Source: Flavisphingomonas formosensis
GTDB lineage: Bacteria > Pseudomonadota > Alphaproteobacteria > Sphingomonadales > Sphingomonadaceae
Direction of reading: 5' to 3'
Length of the DNA: 64,000 bases
Assembly (NCBI RefSeq): GCF_009755815.1
Contig: NZ_WRPK01000011.1
Location: 1-64,000, forward strand
The translations under genes were made by a program, and so were the position numbers. The notes under the pieces are model-generated. The model had not been told where the DNA came from. It worked only from the letters and a program-made list of their open reading frames with translations, and made no database searches. Below are positions 43,541 through 52,071 of this stretch, piece by piece. Within the stretch, counting starts at the first letter, position 1. Each line of letters starts with the position of its first letter.

Positions 43541-43571
43541 CCTTGCCGTCCGGCGCCGGGCGCCGTGTCAC
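43541..43571. repeat. Island repeat, copy 1
   Basis: CCTTGCCGTCCGGCGCCGGG followed by CGCCGTGTCAC is nearly the same as the sequence at 44602-44632, which differs at 4-5 positions. The centre GTCCGGCGCCGGGC is palindromic (CCGGCGCCGG). It overlaps the open part of the 43485 frame upstream of the 43677 gene. Confidence 0.7.
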
Positions 43572-43676
43572 GGCGAATGGCGCGAAGCGCCCAGACTTCA
43601 GCCGTTTAGCGGGCAGCGTCACTTGCCCGGAAGCTGCCTTTCGTTCAGCTTCTCGGGAGGCAGTTGGGAGAGTGGC

Positions 43677-44084
43677 GTGGGAAGATTGACCATCCATGAT
43701 TTGGACGATCGGGGTGTTCTCGCTTTCGACGTGCGTGACTTACTTCGTGCCCTCGCTCCGGCGTCCTTGGTTGCAATCTGGACTATCACAACGTCTGATG
43801 ATGAGCCTTTCAAAGCTACAGGCGCGGGGGGATTGCGCCTTGAAGGGCTGGCGGAGGTGTCCGGTCAGGTGACCGGCCACGAACTTCTCACCATCGCGGA
43901 TGACACGGTGCAAGTAATCTGGGGCGACTTCGTAGCCGCACAGCCCGACGAGCCGTACAAAGAATGGCTAACCATACGAGCGGTTGATAGCTCGTTTTTT
44001 GAGGTGGAGACATCCGACGAAGCCGCCCTTGCGGTGCTCAAATTCCGTTTTCGCGATGTCCGGGTTTCGGAGAACTCAAAGTGA
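43677..44084 (+). CDS. Hypothetical cytoplasmic protein
   Basis: A 135-residue acidic, strand-rich product from GTG 43677, chosen because GGGAG ends six bases upstream; the frame is open farther left but there it reads through a repeat and looks non-coding. Text such as RLTIHDLDDRGVLAFDVRDLLRAL and TVQVIWGDFVAAQPDEPYKEWLTIRAVDSSFFEVETSDEAALAVLKFRF suggests a small beta fold. No family recognised. An immunity-type role is a guess from size, charge and neighbours. Confidence 0.6.
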   Translation: MGRLTIHDLDDRGVLAFDVRDLLRALAPASLVAIWTITTSDDEPFKATGAGGLRLEGLAEVSGQVTGHELLTIADDTVQVIWGDFVAAQPDEPYKEWLTIRAVDSSFFEVETSDEAALAVLKFRFRDVRVSENSK

Positions 44085-44186
44085 AAACGCTCGGATCGCT
44101 CTTCACCATTCACGGTTGTTCGCTGTCTGCAAAGCAGCCCACGAAAGCAGTCTGTCGGGAGGTGCTCATTTGCGGATATTGCATGG

Positions 44187-44582
44187 ATGTGCTCTGTTGA
44201 CGCGATGAAACGATGTAGTTGCGCGTCGGCTAAGATCGCCATGCTGGTGGCGGTATCGATCCTGAATGGCTGTAACCGACCCATCTCTGATCCAAAGCGA
44301 CTGGCAGCAGTCCGGGCAGAGGCTCTGTCCCTTATGAAGACCCAGGCTCCTAGCGAGATGACCGGCTGGAAAATTATCCCCAAGGAACAATGGCCACCGA
44401 TAATTTCCGGCCTTCACCCTGAGCATGTCACGGTTCACACTTGGGGTGTAGACATTCTCACCAAACCATATTTCGATGGCGGCTATGGCTATGAAGTACC
44501 GCGCAGCAAAACGGACCTACCAATGCCTGCATCTTGTTACTCCGAGCCAAGCCAAGGTGTGTTTTGGTACGGCCCGTGCTGA
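44187..44582 (+). CDS. Putative lipoprotein, hypothetical
   Basis: A 131-residue product with a basic start and a lipobox-like ILNGC. From the alternative ATG at 44205 the leader is MKRCSCASAKIAMLVAVSILNGC, with C23 the predicted lipidation site. The mature part (WKIIPKEQWPPIISGLHPEHVTVHTWGVDILTKPYFDGGYGYEVPRSKTDLP) is aromatic-rich and has no family I recognise. Relatives with WxxIPxxxWP...L.P..V....G.Y occur in small exported immunity-type proteins. Confidence 0.65.
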   Translation: MCSVDAMKRCSCASAKIAMLVAVSILNGCNRPISDPKRLAAVRAEALSLMKTQAPSEMTGWKIIPKEQWPPIISGLHPEHVTVHTWGVDILTKPYFDGGYGYEVPRSKTDLPMPASCYSEPSQGVFWYGPC

Positions 44583-44601
44583 TGGCAGCTTCCCACTTTA
44601 T

Positions 44602-44632
44602 CCTTGTCGTCCGGCGCCGGGCATCGCGTCAC
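44602..44632. repeat. Island repeat, copy 2
   Basis: CCTTGTCGTCCGGCGCCGGG followed by CATCGCGTCAC. It follows the stop of the lipoprotein gene by about 20 bp and contains the same CCGGCGCCGG palindrome as copy 1 at 43541. Confidence 0.7.
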
Positions 44633-44699
44633 TAAGGGGAGCGGCGGGGAGCGCGCACTTGCGGACGTTGGGACGTAATGGCACTCTGAACCCGCTCAG

Positions 44700-45053
44700 A
44701 TGCTGGAGAAGAAAGTGCTCGGAAAGATTTATAAGTTAAAGGCTCATGAAATCGCGCCGATCGCCCTCGGTAGGGGCGGATGTCTCGCCACAGACCGAAT
44801 AACAGTTGACGGTGAAAAAGTTGGCTACATGTACCGAGAGGCATCTACGAGAGCTGAGGATAGTGGCTGGCGCTTCTTTGCTGGAGATGAAAATCAGGAC
44901 TATATGAATGATCCGCAACGTCACGGTGTTTATGATGTAAATACAATTGTGAACTACGATCCTGACGTGCTGCCTCTCCTTGACAACGAAGCAGGCAGCA
45001 GATTTGAGCGCGACGCTAAGGGCGTGTTGCGGCGGCTAAGAGACGACGAGTGA
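44700..45053 (+). CDS. DUF2185 (Imm33-type immunity) domain protein
   Basis: A 117-residue protein. The first half contains GGCLATDRITVDGEKVGYMYREAS. The second contains DSGWRFFAGDENQDYMNDPQRHGVYDVNTIVNYDPDVLPLLDNEAGSRFERD. This GYMYRE...SGWRFFxGDE..YM(D/N)DP...YD(V/L)NTI.NYDPD..PLL sequence is the DUF2185 signature, a family listed among immunity proteins of polymorphic toxins. Its use of TTT, ATA-like and AAA codons sets it apart from the GC-rich neighbours. No cognate toxin gene is visible. Confidence 0.85.
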   Translation: MLEKKVLGKIYKLKAHEIAPIALGRGGCLATDRITVDGEKVGYMYREASTRAEDSGWRFFAGDENQDYMNDPQRHGVYDVNTIVNYDPDVLPLLDNEAGSRFERDAKGVLRRLRDDE

Positions 45054-45212
45054 AGGGCTGCTCTCCACCACTTTCACCGCTCGCGGTGCGGCACCGATCA
45101 GCCGAGCGCGACGTAGGAAATCGCCCGTAGTTAGCCGTTGGCTGCCGGTCTCGCGATCCTGATTGCCGACGCTAGTGGTTCGCGCTAGCTCCCAGTCCAT
45201 TCACTGGTGGGA

Positions 45213-45668
45213 ATGAACATGCTTTCACTTCTAGTATGGGCAACAATCTCGGCAATGCCAGTATCAACAGACCCGCAGCCTTATGGATTAGGTACATTTT
45301 CCACATCGGAAGGGGCTAAGCGCACAATCCTTAAACTGCTTGAGGCAACAGATAAGCAGGACGATGTTGCTTATGAAAAAATCGCGCGTGGTATGCTCAT
45401 CATGCTTGCGCCAGATTTCGGCATGCCCATGAACCGGGCGAAATTTGCGGAAACTTTGAAATATTGCACCAATCGGAGGGTAATTAGCGCGGAGCCTTTT
45501 CCGAAGATGCCACGAGCGCAATCCGTTCGGATCACGATGACATGCCGTGAGAAGGAACTGTCCGAACCAAAGGAAGTTGTCGCGGATTTTATGGCTGACG
45601 ATGAACACGCATTCATGGTGTTCCCAGGCGGTGTGGCGGCAATCTGGCCTCAATCAAAGCCTCGCTAG
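45213..45668 (+). CDS. Exported hypothetical protein
   Basis: A 151-residue product with a signal-peptide-like start (MNMLSLLVWATISAMPVST). A domain follows with TSEGAKRTILKLLEATDKQDDVAYEKIARGMLIMLAPDFGMPMNRAKFAETLKYCTNRRVIS and RAQSVRITMTCREKELSEPKEVVADFMADDEHAFMVFPGGVAAIWP. The pair of cysteines could form a disulfide outside the cytoplasm. No family recognised. Start at 45213 is preferred to the GTG two codons earlier. Confidence 0.65.
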   Translation: MNMLSLLVWATISAMPVSTDPQPYGLGTFSTSEGAKRTILKLLEATDKQDDVAYEKIARGMLIMLAPDFGMPMNRAKFAETLKYCTNRRVISAEPFPKMPRAQSVRITMTCREKELSEPKEVVADFMADDEHAFMVFPGGVAAIWPQSKPR

Positions 45669-45855
45669 CCGAGATAGGAATAGTCGGCCACCAAAGCCCA
45701 TGTCTGCTTACGCCGGTTGCGATGGCGATAGGAGACTATCTGCAATCTACCATTTCTCGCCTTTCCGGTTCGTCGGACAGCGACCCGCGGCGGACGGACT
45801 GGAATCGCCTAATAGCGAACCTTGCTGATTGCGACGAACACCGCATAGTGGCTGC

Positions 45856-46743
45856 ATGCCTACACCGTTCGCCATCTTCTGCGCCGACCCACTCGATCCT
45901 CGCTCTGTCGAGCCGGATTTTGCCAACGAGGTCGAGCCCGCCAGATCAACTGGCTTCAATACAGTGCGGCTGGATCACGATAATCTCGATAGACGAGTTG
46001 ATCCCACGAGCGCATTACGCAAGACTCGCTTCGATGAGGCCGGAAAGGCTGTTTACCGAGGCTGGATGCTGAGCACTGATGCCTATGCCGCTCTCTTCGC
46101 TGAGCTTGCAAAACGTGGAATCTTTCTCCTGACGACGCCGGAACAATACACCGCCTGCCACCATGCGCCGGGATCCTATGCGCAACTTGCGCAATGGATG
46201 CCCGCCACCGCTTGGCAACAGCTCGATGAACTCGATGATGCAGGACAAAGGCAAAGAATCCTTGCGCAGTTCGGCGCCTCTCCGCTTGTCATCAAGGACT
46301 GGGTGAAATCACAGGCATCCGGATATTGGCGTGAAGCCTGCTATATAAATGACGCATCCGACACCGTTGAAGTAGATCGCGTCGTGAGCCGCTTTAGAGA
46401 GCTTCAAGGCGAAAGTATTGTCGGCGGCATCGTATTCAAGAGCTATGTGCCGCTACTCCCGATTGGCGGGCCTGCCCATGAATATCGCGCCTTCATCGTT
46501 GACGGGCAGATCGTTGGTTGCTGGCCTCGATCCGACGCAGCGAGTGCGCTCGGTCCGCCCCCGCAACACCTTCTGCAAAGCGTTGCGGAAAAGCTGCCCA
46601 GCCCATTTGCGTCGGCGGACTTCGGAAGGGATACCCACGGGCGCTGGTGGTTGCTGGAGGTTGGCGATGGACAAGTTTCAAGCCTTCCAACGCTGGACGC
46701 GGCTACTGCCATTTTCAACGCCCTCGCGGCTGCGTTGAGATGA
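45856..46743 (+). CDS. ATP-grasp domain protein (DUF4343-like)
   Basis: A 295-residue protein. The N-terminal half (PFAIFCADPLDPRSVEPDFANEVEPARSTGFNTVRLDHDNL) is a pre-ATP-grasp region. The C-terminal half has the ATP-grasp core, with LVIKDWVKSQASGYW (lysine strand), SIVGGIVFKSYVPL, EYRAFIVDGQIVGCW and RWWLLEVGDGQVSSLP (the metal glutamate). Members join a carboxylate to an amine or thiol, often peptides, and occur in phage and defence or immunity gene runs. The ATG at 45856 is preferred because the residues before it do not fit the fold. Confidence 0.8.
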   Translation: MPTPFAIFCADPLDPRSVEPDFANEVEPARSTGFNTVRLDHDNLDRRVDPTSALRKTRFDEAGKAVYRGWMLSTDAYAALFAELAKRGIFLLTTPEQYTACHHAPGSYAQLAQWMPATAWQQLDELDDAGQRQRILAQFGASPLVIKDWVKSQASGYWREACYINDASDTVEVDRVVSRFRELQGESIVGGIVFKSYVPLLPIGGPAHEYRAFIVDGQIVGCWPRSDAASALGPPPQHLLQSVAEKLPSPFASADFGRDTHGRWWLLEVGDGQVSSLPTLDAATAIFNALAAALR

Positions 46744-47145
46744 CCGCTTCCCACTATCTAAGACATTCCGCCCTGATCTAGTGCATGCCGGCTCGCGACC
46801 GGCCAACTCGTCGAAGCGGGCAGCTATGAGCTTCGCACACTTGCGCGTGAGCTATTCGACTCTCTCGCCGCCTTGAGGCCGGCCGCGCGGCGAGCTAAAT
46901 CCGTGGCGAAGCCCGTCCGTCTAGTGTCGGACAGCTTAGCTGCCTGCGCTGGCTCAATCCCACCTTCGGGTGGGGCCCAGCGGGCGGGCTTCACTGCGGC
47001 CGCCACGTCCCCAGCGGACACACGCTCTTCAGCATCCGCGACCGATCCCACTGCGGCTTATAGATCGCCTATGCGCAGCCGAGCTGCTATTACGGTGACA
47101 TGTGGAAAAACTCCTAAACTTGTCCGATAGGGCCAGGGAGGGGCC
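46744..47145. other. 402-bp gap with a possible gene remnant
   Basis: A frame from about 46790 reads LATGQLVEAGSYELRTLARELFDSLAALRP, which looks coding, but it has no start and cannot be assigned to a family. A UUCG-loop hairpin is at 46959-46974. The remainder carries nothing I can name. Confidence 0.4.
46959..46974. other. UUCG-tetraloop hairpin
   Basis: CCCACCTTCGGGTGGG forms a 6-bp stem closed by TTCG, the most stable RNA tetraloop. There is no T-run on either side. It lies 170 bp before the second RAYT remnant and may be an RNA-level or REP-type element. Confidence 0.5.
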
Positions 47146-47553
47146 ATGGCCAGACTGCCTCGCGTCGTCCTTCCGGCCACCCCGCATCACGTGACCCAGC
47201 GCGGCAGTCGCCGCGAGCGGACCTTCTTCGAGGATGGCGACTGCGCGCTGTATCTCGACCTTCTGTCGGAAGGAGCGGCCCGATCGGGGGTAGCGGTCTG
47301 GTCCTATTGTCTGATGCCGAACCACGTCCATGTCGTCGTGGTGCCGCGAGACGAGGATGGACAGCGGCGCATCTTCCGTTACGTCCACCGTCATTACGCC
47401 GGCTACGTCAACACGCGGATGCGGGTGACCGGCCACCTGTGGCAGGGACGGTTCAGCTCGGTGGCGATGGCCGCCGCGATCACCATGGCTGTGGGCCTGG
47501 GCTCGCGCGCGATCGTCAATGCAATCGCCCGCCGGGGTCGGCGTCGCCGTTAG
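47146..47553 (+). pseudogene. REP-associated tyrosine transposase (RAYT), 3'-truncated
   Basis: The first ~110 residues are a good RAYT: MARLPRVVLPATPHHVTQRGSRRERTFF, the HUH motif CLMPNHVHVVVVPRDEDG, YAGYVNTRMRVTGHLWQGRFSSVAM. After that the sequence departs (AAAITMAVGLGSRAIVNAIARRGRRRR). The YVSLNPVRA segment with the catalytic tyrosine, seen in the copy at 41466, is missing. It cannot cut DNA. It marks the right part of the orphan-gene island. Confidence 0.88.
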
Positions 47554-47604
47554 CGCCCACCGGCAGGGGTTGCGCGTCCGGTTCCACGTGATAGATTTTT
47601 GCCT

Positions 47605-48141
47605 ATGCTACTATATTTCGTGGCCTTGGCCCTTGCCGGTGCAACGTCACAAAGCTGCAGCCTGGCACGGGTCGATCATTGCGTCTTCATGGCGGAACTT
47701 ATTGTCCGGAAGGATTTCCAGCGGGAACTTCGCCGTTTTCTTGGCCGGGGAAAAGAGAGCTGGACGGTTCCCGACGACGATAAATTTGATCAGGTCATGC
47801 TCACGCTGTCTGCTTCGAGTGCGGCACCGGTCACATTCGACGATGGGATCATCAGCCTGGGTGGGTGCTATCCCCATATCTGCACGCAAAGAGCACAGGT
47901 CTTCTTCTCGCCTTCCGGAGAAATAAAGGCCGTAGCGCTTCTCTATCACGAATGCGGAACGGAGGGCTGTTCGGGGGACGAGGATTTTACGCTGCGGATC
48001 CTTGTCCGGCAAAGGTTGCCGCAAGTTGAGGAGCATGCCCGACAATGGGCGCAGAGCGAGTTTAAGCGTGCCGCGGATATGTATCCGGACTTTGGTCCGT
48101 ATAAACTGGCCAAGACGGTCGTGCAGATCATGCGGGATTGA
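47605..48141 (+). CDS. Exported hypothetical protein, cysteine-rich
   Basis: A 178-residue product with a signal peptide (MLLYFVALALAGATSQS) and six cysteines in the mature part (CSLARVDHC, GGCYPHIC, HECGTEGC). These are consistent with disulfides in the periplasm. The C-terminal part has QRLPQVEEHARQWAQSEFKRAADMYPDFGPYKLAKTVVQIM, helical. No family recognised. The ATG at 47605 gives the cleaner leader than a TTG six bases earlier. Confidence 0.7.
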   Translation: MLLYFVALALAGATSQSCSLARVDHCVFMAELIVRKDFQRELRRFLGRGKESWTVPDDDKFDQVMLTLSASSAAPVTFDDGIISLGGCYPHICTQRAQVFFSPSGEIKAVALLYHECGTEGCSGDEDFTLRILVRQRLPQVEEHARQWAQSEFKRAADMYPDFGPYKLAKTVVQIMRD

Positions 48142-48213
48142 ACGTCCGATTTCCTCCGCCTCGCGCCGTGCAACAGGGCGCTGACCATATTTGCGACAGA
48201 CGCTGCATCCTTC

Positions 48214-48549
48214 TCAGTCGGGTTGTTGCGAAGGACGCGCCGTTTCAGGCTGATAGTCTTCGTTACCGACGAAGCCACCACCCTTGTCCGACACTTCGGG
48301 ATGGATCGCTCTCAAAGCGCAGTCGAGTTTTTTGTAATCGATCGAAGTAGAAAACCACGCTTCGACCCGCGCATGTCTGGCGTCGGCGCCACGCGCGACC
48401 GCTGTCGTGAGGCCGCAAGCGCGGAGATGACGAGCCATATTGTGCGCCTGTGACGCGGGCACCGTCACCGAAAATAGTTCGTTGGCGAGCGCCGGCTCCG
48501 CAGCAATGCCGAAGAGAGCAACAGCCAGACCGATTTCGCGCTTAGCCAT
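48214..48549 (-). CDS. Small exported hypothetical protein
   Basis: A 111-residue product with a signal peptide (MAKREIGLAVALFGIAAEPALA) and a short domain. FSVTVPASQAHNMARHLRACGLTTAVARGADARHARVEAWFSTSIDYKKLDCALRAIHPE has the alternating strand-helix pattern of a ferredoxin-like fold and two cysteines. It is the last gene of the island and is on the minus strand like the core genes to its right. No family recognised. Confidence 0.65.
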   Translation of the reverse strand: MAKREIGLAVALFGIAAEPALANELFSVTVPASQAHNMARHLRACGLTTAVARGADARHARVEAWFSTSIDYKKLDCALRAIHPEVSDKGGGFVGNEDYQPETARPSQQPD

Positions 48550-48646
48550 GCTGTCGGCTAGCACGATCCGCCGCGAATCCCCTAAAACTCATCTCGTGAC
48601 GTTCAACCCGGCGCGCATGAGGCTTCACGCTGCCCGCCCAGTCCCC

Positions 48647-49054
48647 CTACGCCGCCTCAGCCGCTGCCACCGGCCGCATATCCGCCGGCCACGCCACGGG
48701 CCGGCCGGTCTTCAGGTCCATGCACACCAGTACCACGGCGATGCGCAGGCGCGTCTCGGCGCCGCAGCGCACCTCCACCGCCACGTCGGCGGAGCTGCGG
48801 CCGACGCGCGTCACCTCGATCCGGAAATCCAGCACGTCGCCCAGCCGGCTGGGGGCGAGGAACTCGGTCTCCAGCTTCACGGTCGGCACGCCCAGATGCC
48901 GCTCCAGATGCATGGTGGCGAAATCCACGCCCACCGCCTCGGCGAAATAATCCTCCACCGCCGCGTTGAGCATCTCGAAATAGCGCGGGTAGAAAACGAT
49001 CCCGGCCGGATCGACATGGGCGAAACGGACGGTCTGGCGCGTAACGAATGTCAT
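48647..49054 (-). CDS. Acyl-CoA thioesterase (4-hydroxybenzoyl-CoA thioesterase family)
   Basis: A 135-residue hotdog-fold enzyme. VRFAHVDPAGIVFYPRYFEMLNAAVEDYF carries the catalytic aspartate D15 (HVDPAGIVFYPRY block). The rest is LETEFLAPSRLGDVLDFRIEVTRVGRSSADVAVEV. It would release CoA from an aryl-CoA ester. Next to a salicylyl-CoA 5-hydroxylase the natural guess is gentisyl-CoA thioesterase, which gives the free gentisate the dioxygenase at 34825 could use. Its start overlaps the MarR stop by four bases. Confidence 0.93.
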   Translation of the reverse strand: MTFVTRQTVRFAHVDPAGIVFYPRYFEMLNAAVEDYFAEAVGVDFATMHLERHLGVPTVKLETEFLAPSRLGDVLDFRIEVTRVGRSSADVAVEVRCGAETRLRIAVVLVCMDLKTGRPVAWPADMRPVAAAEAA

Positions 49055-49584
49055 TCCCTCTCCCTTCCGCCGGCTCCGCCGGTTTCGTTGGCTTCATCGG
49101 TTTCGTCGGCTTCGCTATCCTCGGCCGCGATCGATGCCTTGACCGTGGCGAGCAGATCGAACAGCGCGCGCAGGTCGGCATTGGGCACGCCGGCGAACAT
49201 GCCCTTGATCCAGGCGTGGTGCGCCGCCGCCAGCTCGGCGAAGTGGCTGCGGCCCTCCGCGGTCAGCGCGACGATCGACGATCGGCGGTCGCCTTCCGGC
49301 GAGCGCGTCGAAACCAGCCCCGCGCCTTCCAGCTGGCGGACCAGCGCGGTGACGTTGCCGTTGGAAACGAGCAGCGCGCGCGAAAGCTCGCCCATCGTCA
49401 CGCCGTCCGGATGCCGCTCCAGGGTGGCCAGCACGTCGAAGCGCGGCAGCGTCGTGTCATATCGATCGGCGAAGCGCCGGCGCAGCCTCTTCTCGATGAT
49501 CGTCGAGCAGCTCAGCAGGCGCAGCCAGACGCGCACGTCCATCCGCCCGGCCAGCTTCCCGTCATGTTTCTCGCGGATCGCCAT
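49051..49584 (-). CDS. MarR-family transcriptional regulator
   Basis: A 177-residue regulator. The winged helix-turn-helix covers about 45-115: PRFDVLATLERHPDGVTMGELSRALLVSNGNVTALVRQLEGAGLVSTRSPEGDRRSSIVALTAEGR, with the DRR wing turn. A glutamate- and aspartate-rich tail (ASIAAEDSEADETDEANETGG) is unusual. It is translationally coupled to the thioesterase and lies downstream of the hydroxylase. MarR proteins of this type respond to aryl-CoA or phenolic acids. It is the candidate binder of the inverted repeat at 52072-52089. Confidence 0.92.
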   Translation of the reverse strand: MAIREKHDGKLAGRMDVRVWLRLLSCSTIIEKRLRRRFADRYDTTLPRFDVLATLERHPDGVTMGELSRALLVSNGNVTALVRQLEGAGLVSTRSPEGDRRSSIVALTAEGRSHFAELAAAHHAWIKGMFAGVPNADLRALFDLLATVKASIAAEDSEADETDEANETGGAGGRERE

Positions 49585-49748
49585 TATCGGTCCCCTCCAC
49601 CGCCCCTTCACGCTTCGAGCACATAGCCTCGTCGTCCTCGAACTGATCTTCACCGTAGGGCGAAGTCGCGTCTGTGCGCGGGGGCGACGGAAGAAGGTGC
49701 ATCACCCTTTCTGTCAATCCGAAAGCGTGCACCCACGGGCGCTTCCCC

Positions 49749-52055
49749 TCATGCCGCGTCCGCGCGCCGTGGCAAGGTGCGGGCGAGCTGCGCCTGGCCG
49801 AGCGTGTAGAGCGGCGGGATGGCGAGGTCGCGATAGCCGGCCTCGGCCGCGGCGCGCAGCGTCCAGTGCGGATCGGCGAGGTGCGGCCGGCCCAGCGCCA
49901 CCAGGTCGGCCCGGCCTGCCGCCAGGATCGAGTTGACATGGTCCGCCTCGAAGATGTTGCCGACGGCCATGGTCGGGCAATCCGCCTCGTTGCGGATCCG
50001 GTCCGCGAACGGGGTCTGGAACATGCGGCCATAGACCGGGCGGGCATCGGCCGAGGTCTCGCCCGAGGATACGTCGATCAGGTCCGCGCCCGCCTCGCGC
50101 AGCGCGGCCGAGATGCGCACCGCGTCGGCAGGGGTGATGCCCGCTTCGCCCACCCAGTCGCTGGCGGAGATGCGTACCGCGATCGGACGCTCCTCGCCCC
50201 AGGCCGCGCGCACCGCGCGCACCACCTCGGCCGGGAAGCGCAGCCGGTTCTCCAGGCTGCCGCCGAATGCGTCCTCGCGCCGGTTCATCAGCGGGGTGAG
50301 GAAGCTGGAGAGCAGGAAGCCGTGGCCCGCCTGGATCTCGATCATGTCGAAGCCGGCGTCGCTTGCCCGCTTCGCCGCGGCGGCGAAATCGCGGCACACC
50401 CGCTCCATCTCCGCGCGGCTCATTTCCGCGGGCGTCTGGCCGGCCGGGCGATAGGGCAGGGCGGATGCGGCGATCAGCGGCCAGCCGGCGCCCTCGGGCA
50501 GCGGCCGGTCCGGCCTCAGCGCGTCGGCCTGGGTGGCGCCGCGCGGGCCGGCATGGCCCAGCTGCACGCACATCCGCGTCTCGCCCTGGGCGTGGACGAA
50601 ATCGGTGACCCGGCGCCAGGCGGCGACATGCGCCTCGTCATAGAGGCCGGGGCAGGCCGGGGTGATGCGCCCGTCCGCGCTGACCGCGGTCATCTCGGTG
50701 ACGACCAGCCCGGCGCCGCCCAGCGCGCGCGCGCCATAATGGACGAGGTGGAAGTCGCTCGGGCTGCCGTCCGCCGCCGCCGCATAGGTGAGCACCGGCG
50801 ACACCACGACGCGGTTGGCGAGGCGCAGGTTGCGCAGCACATAGGGGGTGAACATCGGCGGTGCTGGTGCCTCGGTGCGGTTCAGCCCGGCGCGGGTCGC
50901 GAACCAGCGCTCGATATGCTCCAGCCATTTCGGATCGCGCAGCCGCAGATTCTCGTGGCTCACCCGCTGCGACCGGGTGAGCAGCGAATAGGCGAACTGC
51001 TCCGGCGCGAAGCCGACATAGCGATCCAGCGTCTCGAACCACTCGGTCGAGTTGCGCGCCGAATTCTGGATCTTGAGCACCTCGACATGGCGCTCGGTCT
51101 GATATTCGGCCAGCGCCGCGGCCATGCCGGCGCGGTCCGCGATCGGTGCGCGGCTCATCACCTCGGCCAGCTTGATCGCGTCTTCCAGGGCCAGTTTCGT
51201 GCCCGATCCGATCGAGAAATGCGCGGTGTGCGCGGCGTCGCCGAGCAGCACGACATTGTCGAACGACCAGCTTTCGCACAGCACCCGGCGGAAGTTGATC
51301 CACGCCGCAGATCCGCGCAGATGGCCGGCATTGCTGAGCAGCGGCTCGCCCTTCAGGTGCCGCGCGAAGATCCGCTCGCAGGTGGCGATCGCCTCGTCCT
51401 GCTCCATCCGGTCGAAGCCGAGGCCGGCCCAGGTCGCCTCCGAACATTCGACGATGAAGGTCGATCGCGTCTCGTCGAAGCGATAGGCGTGCGCCCAGAT
51501 CCAGCCCGCCTCGGTCTCCTCGAACAGGAATCCGAACGCGTCGAACAGGCGCGGCGTGCCGAGCCACATGAACTTGTTCGCCCGCGTCTCGATGTCGACG
51601 CCGAAGCGGTCCTCATGCGCGGCGCGGATGCGGCTGTTGATGCCGTCCGCGGCGACGATCAGGTCATAGTCGGCCCAGGCCGACAGGTCGGCGGAGAATT
51701 CGGTCTCGAACTCTAGCCGGACGCCCAGCTCGCGCGCGCGGTCCTGCAGGATCTGGAGCAGCCGCTTGCGGCCGATGCCGATGAAGCCGTGCCCGCCCGA
51801 TCGCTCGACATGATCGCCGATCACCACCTCGATATCGTCCCAATGGGCGAATTCGGCGGCGATCGTCCTGGCGCTCACCGGATCGTTGGCGGTGAGGTTG
51901 GCCAGCGTCTGGTCGGAAAAGACCACGCCCCAGCCGAACGTGTCGCCGGCCTTGTTGCGCTCCACCACGACGATGTCGTGCGACGGATCGCGCAGCTTCA
52001 TCGAAATCGCGAAATACAGCCCACCAGGGCCACCACCCAGACATGCCACCCGCAT
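49749..52055 (-). CDS. Bifunctional salicylyl-CoA 5-hydroxylase / Old-Yellow-Enzyme fusion
   Basis: A 768-residue protein of two domains. Residues 1-390 are an FAD aromatic hydroxylase ([19 protein letters not shown] at the N terminus; [27 protein letters not shown] is the second FAD block). Residues ~405-768 are an NADH:flavin oxidoreductase/OYE barrel ([26 protein letters not shown]). The ATG at 52055 has AGGAGG upstream. The known family hydroxylates salicylyl-CoA to gentisyl-CoA; the OYE half has no settled role. An 18-bp inverted repeat lies 17 bp before the start. Confidence 0.93.
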   Translation of the reverse strand: MRVACLGGGPGGLYFAISMKLRDPSHDIVVVERNKAGDTFGWGVVFSDQTLANLTANDPVSARTIAAEFAHWDDIEVVIGDHVERSGGHGFIGIGRKRLLQILQDRARELGVRLEFETEFSADLSAWADYDLIVAADGINSRIRAAHEDRFGVDIETRANKFMWLGTPRLFDAFGFLFEETEAGWIWAHAYRFDETRSTFIVECSEATWAGLGFDRMEQDEAIATCERIFARHLKGEPLLSNAGHLRGSAAWINFRRVLCESWSFDNVVLLGDAAHTAHFSIGSGTKLALEDAIKLAEVMSRAPIADRAGMAAALAEYQTERHVEVLKIQNSARNSTEWFETLDRYVGFAPEQFAYSLLTRSQRVSHENLRLRDPKWLEHIERWFATRAGLNRTEAPAPPMFTPYVLRNLRLANRVVVSPVLTYAAAADGSPSDFHLVHYGARALGGAGLVVTEMTAVSADGRITPACPGLYDEAHVAAWRRVTDFVHAQGETRMCVQLGHAGPRGATQADALRPDRPLPEGAGWPLIAASALPYRPAGQTPAEMSRAEMERVCRDFAAAAKRASDAGFDMIEIQAGHGFLLSSFLTPLMNRREDAFGGSLENRLRFPAEVVRAVRAAWGEERPIAVRISASDWVGEAGITPADAVRISAALREAGADLIDVSSGETSADARPVYGRMFQTPFADRIRNEADCPTMAVGNIFEADHVNSILAAGRADLVALGRPHLADPHWTLRAAAEAGYRDLAIPPLYTLGQAQLARTLPRRADAA

Positions 52056-52071
52056 GCGGCGCCTCCTCATT

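Noticed and set aside
43485-43676. N-terminal extension of the 43677 protein
   Set aside because: The frame is open, but it runs through the island repeat, is arginine/proline-rich, and the ribosome site points to the GTG at 43677.
45722-46072. Plus-strand frame of 116 codons
   Set aside because: Its first part looks weakly coding, but most of it overlaps the ATP-grasp gene, which has clear motifs.
40413-48549. Integron cassette array
   Set aside because: No attC-like GTTRRRY/RYYYAAC pairs and no integrase were found. The recurrent modules are reported separately as unexplained.
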